DNA of 64,000 nt from Tumebacillus sp. BK434 (GTDB lineage Bacteria > Bacillota > Bacilli > Tumebacillales > Tumebacillaceae): contig NZ_SLXS01000001.1 in NCBI RefSeq assembly GCF_004340785.1, positions 496,001 through 560,000 of the forward strand, written 5' to 3'. The notes beneath the pieces are model-generated. The model did no database searches. It was given only the letters and a program-made list of their open reading frames with translations, and was not told the origin of the DNA. Positions 46,001-55,571 of the stretch are shown one piece after another. A program made the position numbers and the translations under genes. Positions within the stretch are counted from its first letter, which is position 1. Every line of letters begins with the position of its first letter.

Positions 46001-46047
46001 ACCCGGCACAGCCGGCGGGAGAACTGCTGAGGGATGGCAACGACTAA
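40072..46047 (+). CDS. NRPS C-A(Ser)-N-methyltransferase-PCP-C(atypical terminal)
   Basis: 1,991 aa; ATG 40072 follows GAGGAGG, so the longer frame opening at 39994 is not used. An N-terminal docking-like helix precedes C1 (HHIAFDGWS ~180). The A domain (TSGSTG ~656) reads DVW-H-IS-L-ID, a serine code. An N-methyltransferase is inserted before the A10 motif, with the SAM-binding EIGCGTG near 1040. A10 NGKVDRKALP lies near 1410 and PCP GGDSIKS near 1466. The last ~430 residues are a C domain of the YPLSPMQQ class. Its HHxxxDG motif is Ser1681-Tyr1682-Leu-Phe-Met-Asp1686-Gly, so the catalytic His is lost. The protein should add N-methylserine to the polyketide-extended chain. The terminal C may bind, release or hand over the chain. 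No TE follows. Confidence 0.95.
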   Translation: MSANRLKDRLSSLTPEKRALLEQLKKGGFQETSESDVIRPRDEQGQAPLSFAQQRLWFLDKLLPNRSAYNIPGGIRLKGNVKIEALGKSFEEILRRHEVLRTRYATVNDMPVQIIEPAGPYHLEVVDVRELQGAARDAEIDRLYQAVNKGVFSLEESPFLRAQLIQTADDEYVLALCVHHIAFDGWSSGLLFKELAALYHSNVHGLQSTLPELSIQYADYALWQRKWLQGKVLQNQLSYWKEQFQGAPTLLPLPTNFPRPAVQSYQGTRTSLVLPSEMAVRVNELSKQLGVTPFMTWLSVLYTLLMRYSGEQDIIIGTPIAGRNRIELENLIGFFANTLALRINPAEAVSFADLLRHVRTVAQGAYSHQDLPFDRLVEELQPDRDLSHHPLFQVMFAYHNYENPDLVLEDVVLTPTEIDSNTTKFDLWFSMTEHADGVFITLEYNTDIFEAETIERLKGHFQVLAEAALQQPERPIANLELLTDAERKQLLVEWNRTAVEYPRFDSLHQLVEEQVERTPDAIACVFEGRELTYRELNTQANRLAHHLRSLQVTADTVVGICAERSLEMVIGLVAVLKAGGAYLPLDPGYPQERLAFMIEDANLNIMLTQQHLADELPQHDAHVIHLDELDTLLAGQSGQNLPNIVAPDNLAYVIYTSGSTGKPKGVMVSHRGVINRLQWMQAEYRLDQKDAVLQKTPFSFDVSVWEFFWPLITGAKLVVARPDGHRDSVYLVRLIAEQQITTLHFVPSLLQVFLEEKDLSACKSVKRVICSGEALSYELQERFFSRMSAELHNLYGPTEASIDVTYWACCTDSRRRSVPIGRPVANTQLYVLDEHLQPVPIGVPGELHIGGVQVARGYLNRPELVAEKFIADPFSGDSGARLYKTGDLARYLLDGTIEYLGRIDHQVKLRGLRIELGEIEAVIAQHEAVREAVVMVRETDKEDQRLIAYVTRNSDYQAAEAPVQESSLKAEQVANWQLVFDETYSQTTGEDESEFNMVGWNSSYTGEPLSRDEMKEFVGSTVNRILEQRPRRVIEIGCGTGLLLFPIAPHVEQYLGTDFSAVGLNFIRQRLARMECTLPVSLEQLSADQLTELEAGSFDTLVINSVVQYFPGVDYLLRFLDGAMRLIAPGGRIFLGDIRSLPLLEAFHTSVQLQKAADEMTVEQLRMLVQKMLAEDEELNLDPAFFDALLRVYPQLSGVEVLLKRGRHHNELNQFRYDVILRVGEGTQAQDTLWLDWEADGWNVSLLEQALQESAPDQLGMRGVPNARLEMERRALTLLPRFDGSKTVDELRRVIDEQVVPSAVDPESLWQLAEACGYGLEIMPNAVQPAAFDVRFTKRGSAAPQLVFEAAATREPAAPADFRQYANNPLHAKISRQLLPELKAYAKGRLPDFMVPTHYVLLETLPLSSNGKVDRKALPMPVLTRSDTAVAYEAPRNEIEQTLVQIWEDVLGAEQIGIRQNFFEIGGDSIKSILVISRAYRAGLELTPQQLFRNQTVADLATEAVVLEQAQESVATEDTSYDYPLVKLNRCDLHEAVGAELVIEDVYPLSPMQQHMFEELHANPEPGLFFVHRFGVMQGELRPDLLAQAWQITVDRHAHLRSQIAWEGLEQPVQVVAKHAEVDFEYLDWRHLSAEEQEAGMQRYLEDKWNQCMDYLKRQTPWSMLFVRIGEDMYRGVWSNSYLFMDGWSYTILNNEAFNNYSALCAGKPTEVSEGRPYLEYAVWRMNRDLTPAQAYWVEHLNGYTEPVPFAESIPGNRIGSEEGFGRQQQFLSLATTEQLHRMARSHKVTVNVLIQTAWALLQSHYSGNRDIVYGVVSSGRQPAFAGIETVVGQLMNMLPLRIVIDEQQSVQELLQHVQESQLTLSQFDITPQQKIREWINWPHERRMYQNFMVFQNLGSFASTLDGFMNDHEIYGLSSPPQKNDFIARMEHPLRFDVFIGKQIELHMSYYRQYLTDATITRVIGDLEAMIERMTADPAQPAGELLRDGND

Positions 46048-46190
46048 AAGAACGGGAGTAACACCTCTCGTTCAGTGCGCTGGCTTTGTATCAAAAAATG
46101 TTGGAGATCCAGTGAAGAATCTGGAAACTGCGAAACCATCAAAGCGCTGAAACGTAAAAAATAGCATTACTGGCAGGGAGTGAGAGATGG

Positions 46191-46394
46191 ATGGGTGAAA
46201 AGGGATGTATCAAATGCGGAAGCAAAGAAGCAAAAACGAAGGAAGTCGCGATGACCGGCACAGGATTTTCCAAAATATTCGATATTCAGCACAATCAGTT
46301 TGTGGTCGTGTACTGCGTAAATTGCGGGTATTCCGAATTTTATAATAAACAGTCGTCAGCCGGGTCAAACGTTCTTGATTTCTTTTTCGGTTGA
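46191..46394 (+). CDS. Small zinc-ribbon protein
   Basis: 67 aa with two CxxC knuckles, CIKCG near residue 6 and CVNCGYSEFY near 42, the arrangement of the small DUF2082-like zinc-ribbon nucleic-acid-binding proteins found in Firmicutes. The middle (GTGFSKIFDIQHNQF) fits that family. A GGGAG lies ten bases upstream. A strong terminator follows directly, so it is separate from the spoVK operon. No link to the neighbouring biosynthesis can be shown. Confidence 0.75.
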   Translation: MGEKGCIKCGSKEAKTKEVAMTGTGFSKIFDIQHNQFVVVYCVNCGYSEFYNKQSSAGSNVLDFFFG

Positions 46395-46411
46395 TGAGGC
46401 TCATGCAAGAG

Positions 46412-46454
46412 AAACCGGATCACTCTCTACGTAGAGATGATCCGGTTTTTTTAG
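46412..46454 (+). terminator. Rho-independent terminator after the zinc-ribbon gene
   Basis: The AAACCGGATCA...TGATCCGGTTT inverted repeat, with a nested CTCT/AGAG stem and a T7 tract, closes transcription before the spoVK promoter. Confidence 0.88.
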
Positions 46455-46458
46455 GTAT

Positions 46459-46488
46459 TCACCCATTCCACCTTGCCTACATAGGCTA
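46459..46488 (+). promoter_or_regulatory. SigK-like (mother-cell) promoter upstream of spoVK
   Basis: CACC (46460-46463) is followed 16 bp later by CATAGGCTA (46480-46488). This matches the published SigK consensus mACm-16-CATAnnnTA of Bacillus at every fixed position. It lies 24-45 bp upstream of the two possible GTG starts and just after the preceding terminator. The match to a late sporulation sigma factor fits the gene family. Confidence 0.5.
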
Positions 46489-46523
46489 TACCACATTCTC
46501 TTCAAAGCGAGGTGGAAACCAAC

Positions 46524-47555
46524 GTGATTAAGAGCGGTCAGAAGCCGCCGCACCAACGGGACTCAGTCGATGTGATCGACCAGTACCGCAATGGCGAGGT
46601 GGCGCTGAACGAAGCATTGAGACGGCTATACGGGTCTGGAGGCACGCCTTCGGTCGTGCGCCGGGAGGGGAACCGCTCGACGCAGTCGGAGACGCAGCGC
46701 TTCCAGCAAATTTTGAACGAGCTCGATTCGATGATCGGCCTCAAACAAGTCAAGACGTTGGTCAAGGAGATCTACGCGTTTGTGCAAATTCAGCAAAAGC
46801 GCGCACAGGCGAAACTTGCCACGGAGCCGATCGTGTTGCATATGATCTTCAAAGGGAACCCGGGCACCGGCAAAACGACCGTCGCCCGCATTCTCGCCAA
46901 ACTGCTGCGCGAAATGGGCGTGCTGTCCAAAGGGCATCTGGTCGAAGTCGAACGCGCCGACCTGGTCGGGGAGTACATCGGACACACGGCGCAAAAGACC
47001 CGCGATCACATCAAAAAAGCATTGGGCGGTATTATGTTTATCGACGAAGCGTATTCTCTAGCACGCGGCGGTGAAAAAGATTTTGGCAAAGAAGCCATCG
47101 ATACGATGGTCAAAGGCCTGGAGGATCACAAAAATGATCTGATCATCATCCTCGCCGGGTACGGCTATGAGATGGATCTGTTCCTGCGCACCAACCCGGG
47201 CTTGCCGTCGCGCTTCCCGATCGTGGTGAACTTTGAGGACTACAGCGAATCGGAACTGATGCAGATCGCCGACACGATGCTGCGCAAGCGTGAATACAAA
47301 CTGTCGCCGGAAGCGGCGAGCAAACTGCGCACCTTCCTGCGCAACTCGGTAACGCAAGGTCAGCGCAATTTTAGCAACGCCCGCATGGTGCGCAATGTCA
47401 TCGAAAAAGGAATCCGTCTGCAAGCGGTGCGGCTGCTCGACGCAAGCCGCCCGTCGCGGGATGAACTGATGCGCATTGAGCCGGACGATTTGGTTTTGGG
47501 GGAGGGACTCAGACATGAGGAACTGTCTCGTGATTGGGAGAACCAACGTCGGTAA
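46524..47555 (+). CDS. spoVK: SpoVK-like AAA+ ATPase (CbxX/CfqX family)
   Basis: About 343 aa. GTG 46524 has AGGTGG eight bases upstream and is preferred over GTG 46512. Walker A is GNPGTGKTTVARIL, Walker B is GGIMFIDEAYSL, and a C-terminal AAA lid follows. Length and order match stage V sporulation protein K of Bacillus. Members are hexameric ATP-driven remodellers; SpoVK is needed for late spore maturation. It heads a run of four overlapping genes and overlaps the next by 41 bp. Finding it between NRPS/PKS genes, away from the hflX-glnRA neighbourhood known in Bacillus, is unusual. The family assignment is firm; the role in this locus is not known. Confidence 0.88.
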   Translation: MIKSGQKPPHQRDSVDVIDQYRNGEVALNEALRRLYGSGGTPSVVRREGNRSTQSETQRFQQILNELDSMIGLKQVKTLVKEIYAFVQIQQKRAQAKLATEPIVLHMIFKGNPGTGKTTVARILAKLLREMGVLSKGHLVEVERADLVGEYIGHTAQKTRDHIKKALGGIMFIDEAYSLARGGEKDFGKEAIDTMVKGLEDHKNDLIIILAGYGYEMDLFLRTNPGLPSRFPIVVNFEDYSESELMQIADTMLRKREYKLSPEAASKLRTFLRNSVTQGQRNFSNARMVRNVIEKGIRLQAVRLLDASRPSRDELMRIEPDDLVLGEGLRHEELSRDWENQRR

Positions 47556-48123
47556 GACGATCTTCTGCATCAACTTTGCAGAATTTTTAGGTCTCCGACG
47601 CATGGAAGTGTTTTTTCAACTGCCCGACGGCACCACCCGGCAGCGCAAACTGGACCTGGTCAGCGCCCGGCACGAACTGTCCGGCACCGGCCTGCACAAG
47701 ACGCGCAGCCTGCAGTCGATCCAGCTCGACCTGCCGCGCGGCAAAGGCACCCGGGCCTTTAAGCTCACCGACTCCACGGGACTGGCCGACGGCATTCACC
47801 CCGACCTCGAAATGCGCGAGGCGATGGCGCAAACGCTTCAGGAGCTGCGCCACGCCGACTGCATCCTGCACCTCGTCGACGCCAAAGAAGTCCAGCGCGC
47901 CGGCGGCCTGCAGGCGCTCGGCGAGCTCGACCTGCAGATCGCCGAAGTCGGCCAGCGCAAAAACGGCTATCTCTGCCTGGCGAACAAGACCGATCTGCCG
48001 GAAGGAAAAAGCGGCTTTCGGCTCCTGCAAAAAGAGCTGAAAGGGATGAACCTGCTGCCGATCTCCGCCCTCTACCGCCAAGGATTTCGGGAGGTGAAAG
48101 AGCATGTTTGGCGTCTGGTCTAG
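47515..48123 (+). CDS. Small TrmE/Era-like GTPase
   Basis: 202 aa, starting at ATG 47515 behind GGGGGAGG, inside the end of spoVK. The G domain motifs are complete: G1 GRTNVGKT (~7), G3 DSTG (~83) and G4 NKTD (~150). There is no KH or other RNA-binding domain, so it is not a full Era, EngA or HflX. A soluble regulatory GTPase is likely. Coupled overlaps with the ATPase upstream (41 bp) and the membrane protein downstream (20 bp) suggest that the three products act together. The target is unknown. Confidence 0.8.
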   Translation: MRNCLVIGRTNVGKTIFCINFAEFLGLRRMEVFFQLPDGTTRQRKLDLVSARHELSGTGLHKTRSLQSIQLDLPRGKGTRAFKLTDSTGLADGIHPDLEMREAMAQTLQELRHADCILHLVDAKEVQRAGGLQALGELDLQIAEVGQRKNGYLCLANKTDLPEGKSGFRLLQKELKGMNLLPISALYRQGFREVKEHVWRLV

Positions 48124-48712
48124 CCTGCTGGTCGAGTGGATCGGCATTGTGCTGGCCGGACTGACGATCAAACTGATGGATGACTGGCTGGACGTGGAAT
48201 ACGACCAGTGCGTCGGTCGGCACACCTTGGCGATCCGCTTGGGCCGCGCCTGTCTGCCGTACGCGCTGCTCGGATTCGGCCTGGCGACGACCTTGGCGCC
48301 GCAGGAAGCATTGGCCCTGTTTCTCGCCGCCTATGCGATCGGCATGGGCCACGACCTGCGGGAAAAAATGCCGACCAAACTGCCCGGCTGGGCGGAGTCG
48401 GTGATCGTGCTCGGCATCTCCGGCTGGGCGACGAGCATCGGCCTGACCTTGTGGGCGCTCTGCGTGATGGTGATGATTCAACTGCTCGACGACCTGATGG
48501 ACCTGCAACATGATCGCCGTTCCGGTCAGAATAATCTGGCAATAAGGTTCGGATTTGTCGAAGTGACGTTGGCGATGTTTATCGCCTTGCTGGTGGCGGT
48601 GCTGCTCTCCCCGCTGAAAACGGTGCAGGTGCTGCTCGCTGCACCGCTGGTGCATATGATCATGGCGCTGTTTGGCGGGCTCGGCATTCGGAAAAGGAGG
48701 GAAGAGGCGTGA
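48104..48712 (+). CDS. UbiA-like polytopic membrane protein with two Asp-rich motifs
   Basis: 202 aa, mostly hydrophobic, about six to seven predicted membrane segments. ATG follows GGGAGGTG. Two acidic motifs face the same way: DDWLDVEYD near 26-34 and LDDLMDLQHD near 126-135. This pair of DDxxD-type motifs is the hallmark of UbiA-superfamily prenyltransferases, which bind Mg-pyrophosphate of a prenyl donor. The protein is shorter than typical UbiA (about 280-300 aa), so the assignment rests on the motifs and membrane topology only. It ends in a basic tail (RKRREEA) and overlaps the next start by four bases. Confidence 0.6.
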   Translation: MFGVWSSLLVEWIGIVLAGLTIKLMDDWLDVEYDQCVGRHTLAIRLGRACLPYALLGFGLATTLAPQEALALFLAAYAIGMGHDLREKMPTKLPGWAESVIVLGISGWATSIGLTLWALCVMVMIQLLDDLMDLQHDRRSGQNNLAIRFGFVEVTLAMFIALLVAVLLSPLKTVQVLLAAPLVHMIMALFGGLGIRKRREEA

Positions 48713-48894
48713 CGACAGTATGGATCTCGGCGCTCGTATTGCTGCTCGCCCTCTTGGCCGGTTTTGCGTTTGGGCGGCGCAGCGGGCGCGTGGACGGCTT
48801 GCTGGAAGGGCGTGTGCTGTCGCGGATCGAGCTGCGCGAGGAGTCGCTGCGCAATGGCGCCTGCCCGATCTGTGACAAGTCGCATCTGCATTAG
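48709..48894 (+). CDS. Small membrane protein with C-terminal CPIC motif
   Basis: 61 aa from a GTG overlapping the upstream stop (GTGA). One N-terminal membrane helix (VWISALVLLLALLAGFAFG) is followed by a charged helix and ends CPICDKSHLH, which could bind a metal or be redox-active. It is the last gene of the spoVK operon, closed by a terminator. I do not recognise a family. Confidence 0.65.
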   Translation: MTTVWISALVLLLALLAGFAFGRRSGRVDGLLEGRVLSRIELREESLRNGACPICDKSHLH

Positions 48895-48911
48895 AGGTGA
48901 AAGGCGAGAGA

Positions 48912-48940
48912 AAAGGTACCCTGCACAGGGTGCCTTTTTC
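48912..48940 (+). terminator. Terminator of the spoVK operon
   Basis: AAAAGGTACCCTG, a short CACA loop, then CAGGGTGCCTTTTT: a compact hairpin with a T5 tract just after the stop at 48894. Confidence 0.8.
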
Positions 48941-49034
48941 GTGATGTGGGCTTGAAAGAGGAAAATTGTTACTGGGGGAGAATGGAAGGGGAGAGATCTT
49001 GAGTGGCAGATGGAAAGTTGGAGGTTGTGCAGAG

Positions 49035-50828
49035 ATGAGCGATCGATTGAAAAGAGCCCGTCTCGTCGAGCGGCTGGTGAAGGGGGCGAACACGCAGCAA
49101 GCGAAGGAAGAGCTCGCCGGGGAGATGACGTTCCGAAGTCTGGTGCTGGATGAAAGAGGGCTGGTCTCGCGCGCGAAGCTGTTGGTGATGCCGATCGAGC
49201 AGCGCGTCTCAGCTGTCCAATGGCTGCTCGGAGTGCGCCTCGCCGATGCGCTGCGCCAGCCGCAACTACGGGCGGATGCGGAGCAGTCCCTGTATGGATA
49301 CGGCCTCGATTCGCTGGCGGCGGCCGAGCTCAAGCAGTGGCTGGACGAGACGTTTGGTGTCAAGATGCCTTTGGCACGGCTGTTGGAGGGTCCCTCGCTG
49401 CAGGAGCTGGCTGCGGAAGCGGCCGCAGCGATCACGCCGGGCGAGCGGCGCTTGGCCGCGAGAAGCGAACGGTATACCGACACAGAAATCCCCATGTCGC
49501 ATGGGCAGCGGGCGATGTGGCGGATGCAGTGCAACGATCCGCAAAGTGCGGCGTTCCAGATCGCGAGGGCGGCAAAAGTAACCTCGGCGCTGAACGTGCC
49601 GGTCTTGCGGGATGTGGTGAAAGATCTCGTCAAGATGCACCCGCTCCTGCGTGCTTCGTTTGTGCTTCGAGACGGCGAGCCGGTGGCGGTGCTGCGGCCA
49701 GAGCCGACGATCACCTTCGTCATGCAAGGGGCGCAGTCGTGGAGCGAAGAACGGCTGCTCGAAGAAGTACGCAAGGAAGCCAACCGCCCATTCGATGTGG
49801 AAAAAGAGCCGCTGCTGCGCCTGCACGTTTACCAGACCGGCAACGAGGAGTATGTTCTGCTTTTTAACGTGCACAGGCTTGTCGCTGACTTCTGGTCGCT
49901 CGGGTTGTTGATGTTCGGACTGCAGCATGCGTACGCGGCGGCAGTTGGCGATATGGGAATTTCATTTTTCTCAACCGGAGCGGAATATGCGGATTTTGTG
50001 CAGGAGCAGGCGGAGCTCATCACCGGAGCACAAGGCGAAAAGCTGTCCCGCTACTGGGTCGCCAAGCTTGGAGGCGAAATGCCTGCGTTGAATCTGCCGA
50101 CCGATCACCCACGCCGCGCCGAACGGTTCGCAGCGGGCGGAGCGGTGCCGTTCCGGCTGTCGGAAGAGCTGTCGGCACAATTGCGCAAGCAGACCGAGCG
50201 CTTGGGCGTGACGATGAACACTTTGCTGCTGGCAGCGTTTCAAGTGCTGGTGCACCGCGCTACGGGGCAGGAGGACATTCGGATCGGGTCGCCGGTCAAC
50301 TTGCGGAATCCCTTGAAGTATCAAGGCGTGTTTGGTCCGTTCGACAACACGGTGGTTTTTCGGGCCGACCTGTCCGGCCAGCCTGCCTTTGCCGATTTTG
50401 TGCAGCAGGTGAAGGCGACGGTGATCGAAGGGCTGGAGCATCAGGACTACCCGTTCCCGCTGCTGATGGAAAAACTGGCTGTGGAATCTGACTCGGGCAT
50501 CCCGAGCTTGTTCCAGGCGATGTTTATGTCCCCAAAAGCGCAGTTTCCCGGTCTGGAAGCTTTGGCCGGGTATGCGCTGGGCGAGGCAGGGACGTTGCTT
50601 CAGCTGATCGAACTGGAGCTGGTCGCCCTGCCGGTGGCACAGGAAGCGGTGCAGATCGATCTGGCCTTGATGATCGCCGACACTCAGACCGGTCTCGCCG
50701 GGAAGTTTGAGTACAAACGCGATCTGTTCAACACCGAGACGATCGAGCGGATGGCTGGGCAGTTTGTCCAACTGCTGGCGAGCATCGCCGAAGATGCTTC
50801 CCGCTCGGTGGCGCGCCTGCCGATGTAG
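49035..50828 (+). CDS. ACP-C didomain protein with altered condensation motif
   Basis: 597 aa from ATG 49035 (GGAGG ten bases upstream); a TTG at 48999 behind GGGGAG is possible. An N-terminal helical region leads to a carrier domain with YGYGLDSLAA (Ser93). A C domain of about 430 aa follows (MSHGQRAMW ... RLPM) and is the C-terminus. Its core motif is H280-R281-LVA-D285-F-W-S. The second, catalytic His of HHxxxD is Arg, otherwise like the HHIVADFWS type used after acyl-ACPs. The carrier should be phosphopantetheinylated, but the C domain is unlikely to catalyse normal amide formation. It precedes a complete PKS module. It may be a scaffold, acyl-transfer or release partner. Confidence 0.88.
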   Translation: MSDRLKRARLVERLVKGANTQQAKEELAGEMTFRSLVLDERGLVSRAKLLVMPIEQRVSAVQWLLGVRLADALRQPQLRADAEQSLYGYGLDSLAAAELKQWLDETFGVKMPLARLLEGPSLQELAAEAAAAITPGERRLAARSERYTDTEIPMSHGQRAMWRMQCNDPQSAAFQIARAAKVTSALNVPVLRDVVKDLVKMHPLLRASFVLRDGEPVAVLRPEPTITFVMQGAQSWSEERLLEEVRKEANRPFDVEKEPLLRLHVYQTGNEEYVLLFNVHRLVADFWSLGLLMFGLQHAYAAAVGDMGISFFSTGAEYADFVQEQAELITGAQGEKLSRYWVAKLGGEMPALNLPTDHPRRAERFAAGGAVPFRLSEELSAQLRKQTERLGVTMNTLLLAAFQVLVHRATGQEDIRIGSPVNLRNPLKYQGVFGPFDNTVVFRADLSGQPAFADFVQQVKATVIEGLEHQDYPFPLLMEKLAVESDSGIPSLFQAMFMSPKAQFPGLEALAGYALGEAGTLLQLIELELVALPVAQEAVQIDLALMIADTQTGLAGKFEYKRDLFNTETIERMAGQFVQLLASIAEDASRSVARLPM

Positions 50829-50842
50829 GCTGCAGCGGAATC

Positions 50843-50871
50843 AACCCTCGACCAGTTGTCGGGGGTTTTTC
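50843..50871 (+). terminator. Terminator after the ACP-C gene
   Basis: AACCCTCGAC, a five-base loop and GTCGGGGGTTTTTC (one T-G pair) form a rho-independent terminator in the 117 bp before the PKS gene. It may separate or attenuate transcription between the two. Confidence 0.7.
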
Positions 50872-50945
50872 TGTTAATTTGATTAAAGGAAATAACTCCA
50901 ACGTGAAGTATTAAGTAGGTAACGAAGAAAAAAGGAGTGTGTCTC

Positions 50946-54119
<3,174 letters not shown>

Positions 54120-54150
54120 TCTAATTTCCACGGAAATGCGCAAACACGTC

Positions 54151-54156
54151 TATAAT
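54151..54156 (+). promoter_or_regulatory. Perfect -10 box upstream of the VUT transporter
   Basis: TATAAT lies about 50 bp before the ATG at 54204. The -35 is poor (TTTCCA, 20 bp spacing), so this is a tentative promoter. Confidence 0.35.
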
Positions 54157-54203
54157 AGGGAAAGAGGAAAAGCTTGACCTGTTTTTGGAGGTGTCTGTGC
54201 AAC

Positions 54204-54692
54204 ATGTATTTAGTACTTCTTTATCTGGCAGCCGTTGTGGCGGCCAACCTGTCTGTCGCGTATTTCGGACCTTCGTCCACGATCATAAACGCGTTTCTGT
54301 TCATCGGGCTCGACATCACGACACGCGATGCTTTGCACGAGCGCTGGCAAGGACGCAGGCTGTGGCTGAACATGGGGCTGCTCGTCTTGGTCGGCTCGAT
54401 CATCTCCTACCTGTTCAACCGCGATGCCGCACAGATCGCCATCGCATCGTTTGCGGCGTTTGCTTTGTCCAATATCGCGGACACAGTGGTGTACCACCTG
54501 CTGCGCCGCTATCCGAAGTTCGTCAAGATCAACGGTTCCAACGTTGCATCGGCGGCGGTCGATTCGATCACTTTCCCGACCATCGCCTTCGGAGTGTTCA
54601 TCCCGTGGGTGGTCGCGGGGCAGTTCTTGGCCAAAGTGCTGGGCGGCTACGTCTGGTCGCTGATCTTAGTACGGAAAAAAGGGAGACCTTAA
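54204..54692 (+). CDS. VUT-family (DUF165/YhhQ-like) membrane transporter
   Basis: 162 aa, about six membrane helices; the motifs DITTRDALHERWQG and SAAVDSITF are typical of the VUT/YhhQ family. The Escherichia YhhQ member imports queuosine precursors; other members' substrates are uncertain. The protein is shorter than most members (about 200-230 aa) and lacks the usual extra N-terminal segment. ATG 54204 follows GGAGG at 12 bases. The stop codon lies inside the terminator. It is a single-gene unit and appears unrelated to the PKS upstream. Confidence 0.75.
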   Translation: MYLVLLYLAAVVAANLSVAYFGPSSTIINAFLFIGLDITTRDALHERWQGRRLWLNMGLLVLVGSIISYLFNRDAAQIAIASFAAFALSNIADTVVYHLLRRYPKFVKINGSNVASAAVDSITFPTIAFGVFIPWVVAGQFLAKVLGGYVWSLILVRKKGRP

Positions 54693-54709
54693 GAGGTCTC
54701 CTGTTTTTG
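54682..54709 (+). terminator. Terminator overlapping the VUT gene stop codon
   Basis: GGAGACC...GGTCTCC, then TGTTTTTG; the TAA stop is in the loop. Confidence 0.8.
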
Positions 54710-54729
54710 TTCGGCCAGCTCCTTGCGCC

Positions 54730-54804
54730 CTAGAGCCGGTTCAGCAGCCCGGTGTCGATCCGGTTGGTGTCGATGTTGCAGGCCGTGCCTTTGATGCCGA
54801 ACTG
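54730..54804 (-). pseudogene. Possible C-terminal fragment of a lost gene
   Basis: On the minus strand, just past the terminator of the 54843 gene, 24 codons read QFGIKGTACNIDTNRIDTG then LLNRL and a TAG stop. The text looks protein-like but has no start and no upstream frame. I do not recognise the family. It could be chance. Confidence 0.3.
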
Positions 54805-54809
54805 CAATA

Positions 54810-54844
54810 AAGAAAAACTGCTGTGTCGAAGGACGCAGCAGTTT
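54810..54844 (-). terminator. Terminator of the exported membrane protein gene
   Basis: Minus strand AAACTGCTG, a 12-base loop, then CAGCAGTTTTTCTTT; it overlaps the gene's TAA stop. Confidence 0.8.
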
Positions 54845-55571
54845 AGGTTGCTTCACGGTTACGCAAGCGTTTGATGTAGTAGAGGGCGCTCATGAGAAAC
54901 GCACCGGCGCCGGCGAGGATCAGCCAGGTCTGGCCTGGGTCATACCACATGCGGACTTTGTACCAGAAGAGAGGCAGCTTCAGCCAGTCGAGGAAGCTGA
55001 ACGCCTCCTCGTCGCCGGTGGCGAGGACGTACTTGCCGGTGTTGCCCGCCGGGTCGTAGACGGCGATGTAGTACGTGCCGGGCTCCAGCGTTTTCGACAG
55101 CAGTTGGCGCTGGAGCAGGCTGGTCTGGGTGAACGGCTCGAAAAAAGCATCCTGCTCGCCGTTCCAGAGCAAGATGGCGCGGCCGAGGTCTTTGGGCAGG
55201 TCCAGCGGGTAATTCGGCGGCTCGTTGGTGGTCGCCAGGCCAGGGCCAAACACGACGAACGCCGGGGTGAACGTTTGCGCGGCGGGCTGGTCGGGCACGG
55301 AGATGCGGGCGTAGAACGGCGCTTTCTCGGTCAGCGTGACTTTGTAGACGTCGACCGCACCGCGCTTTTGCAACGCACCGTACATGGCATACGACACTTT
55401 CGGGTCGGGGATCTCAAATGCCTGCTCGTAGCCGCCGATCGCGCGCTCGACAAAAAGCGGCTTGTGCGCCATTGCCGAGGTAGGCAGGAACAAGGCGGCG
55501 ATGAGCAGGGCGAGCGCATAAAGGATGAGATGAGAGCGCTGCGGCAAAAAGCGGGAGCCGTTACGTTTCAT
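54843..55571 (-). CDS. Exported, C-terminally membrane-anchored protein of unknown function
   Basis: 242 aa from ATG 55571, behind AAGGAGGTG. A signal peptide (basic start, LILYALALLIAALFLP, then AMA-HKP as cleavage site) precedes a beta-rich extracellular region of about 160 residues (VYKVTLTEKAPFYARISVP; LEPGTYYIAVYDPAGNTGKY). One membrane helix follows near the C-terminus (TWLILAGAGAFLMSALYYI), with a short basic tail. The topology is type I, with the body outside the cell. I do not recognise a named family. It is a single gene between terminators. Confidence 0.75.
   Translation of the reverse strand: MKRNGSRFLPQRSHLILYALALLIAALFLPTSAMAHKPLFVERAIGGYEQAFEIPDPKVSYAMYGALQKRGAVDVYKVTLTEKAPFYARISVPDQPAAQTFTPAFVVFGPGLATTNEPPNYPLDLPKDLGRAILLWNGEQDAFFEPFTQTSLLQRQLLSKTLEPGTYYIAVYDPAGNTGKYVLATGDEEAFSFLDWLKLPLFWYKVRMWYDPGQTWLILAGAGAFLMSALYYIKRLRNREAT

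Noticed and set aside
46051-46074. Hairpin GAACGGGAG...CTCTCGTTC after the 40072 gene
   Set aside because: It has no T-tract, so I did not call it a terminator, though it may stabilise the mRNA end.
54120-54203. PreQ1-type riboswitch before the VUT transporter
   Set aside because: The leader has no C-rich loop/A-tail pattern of the preQ1 classes; only a promoter is supportable.
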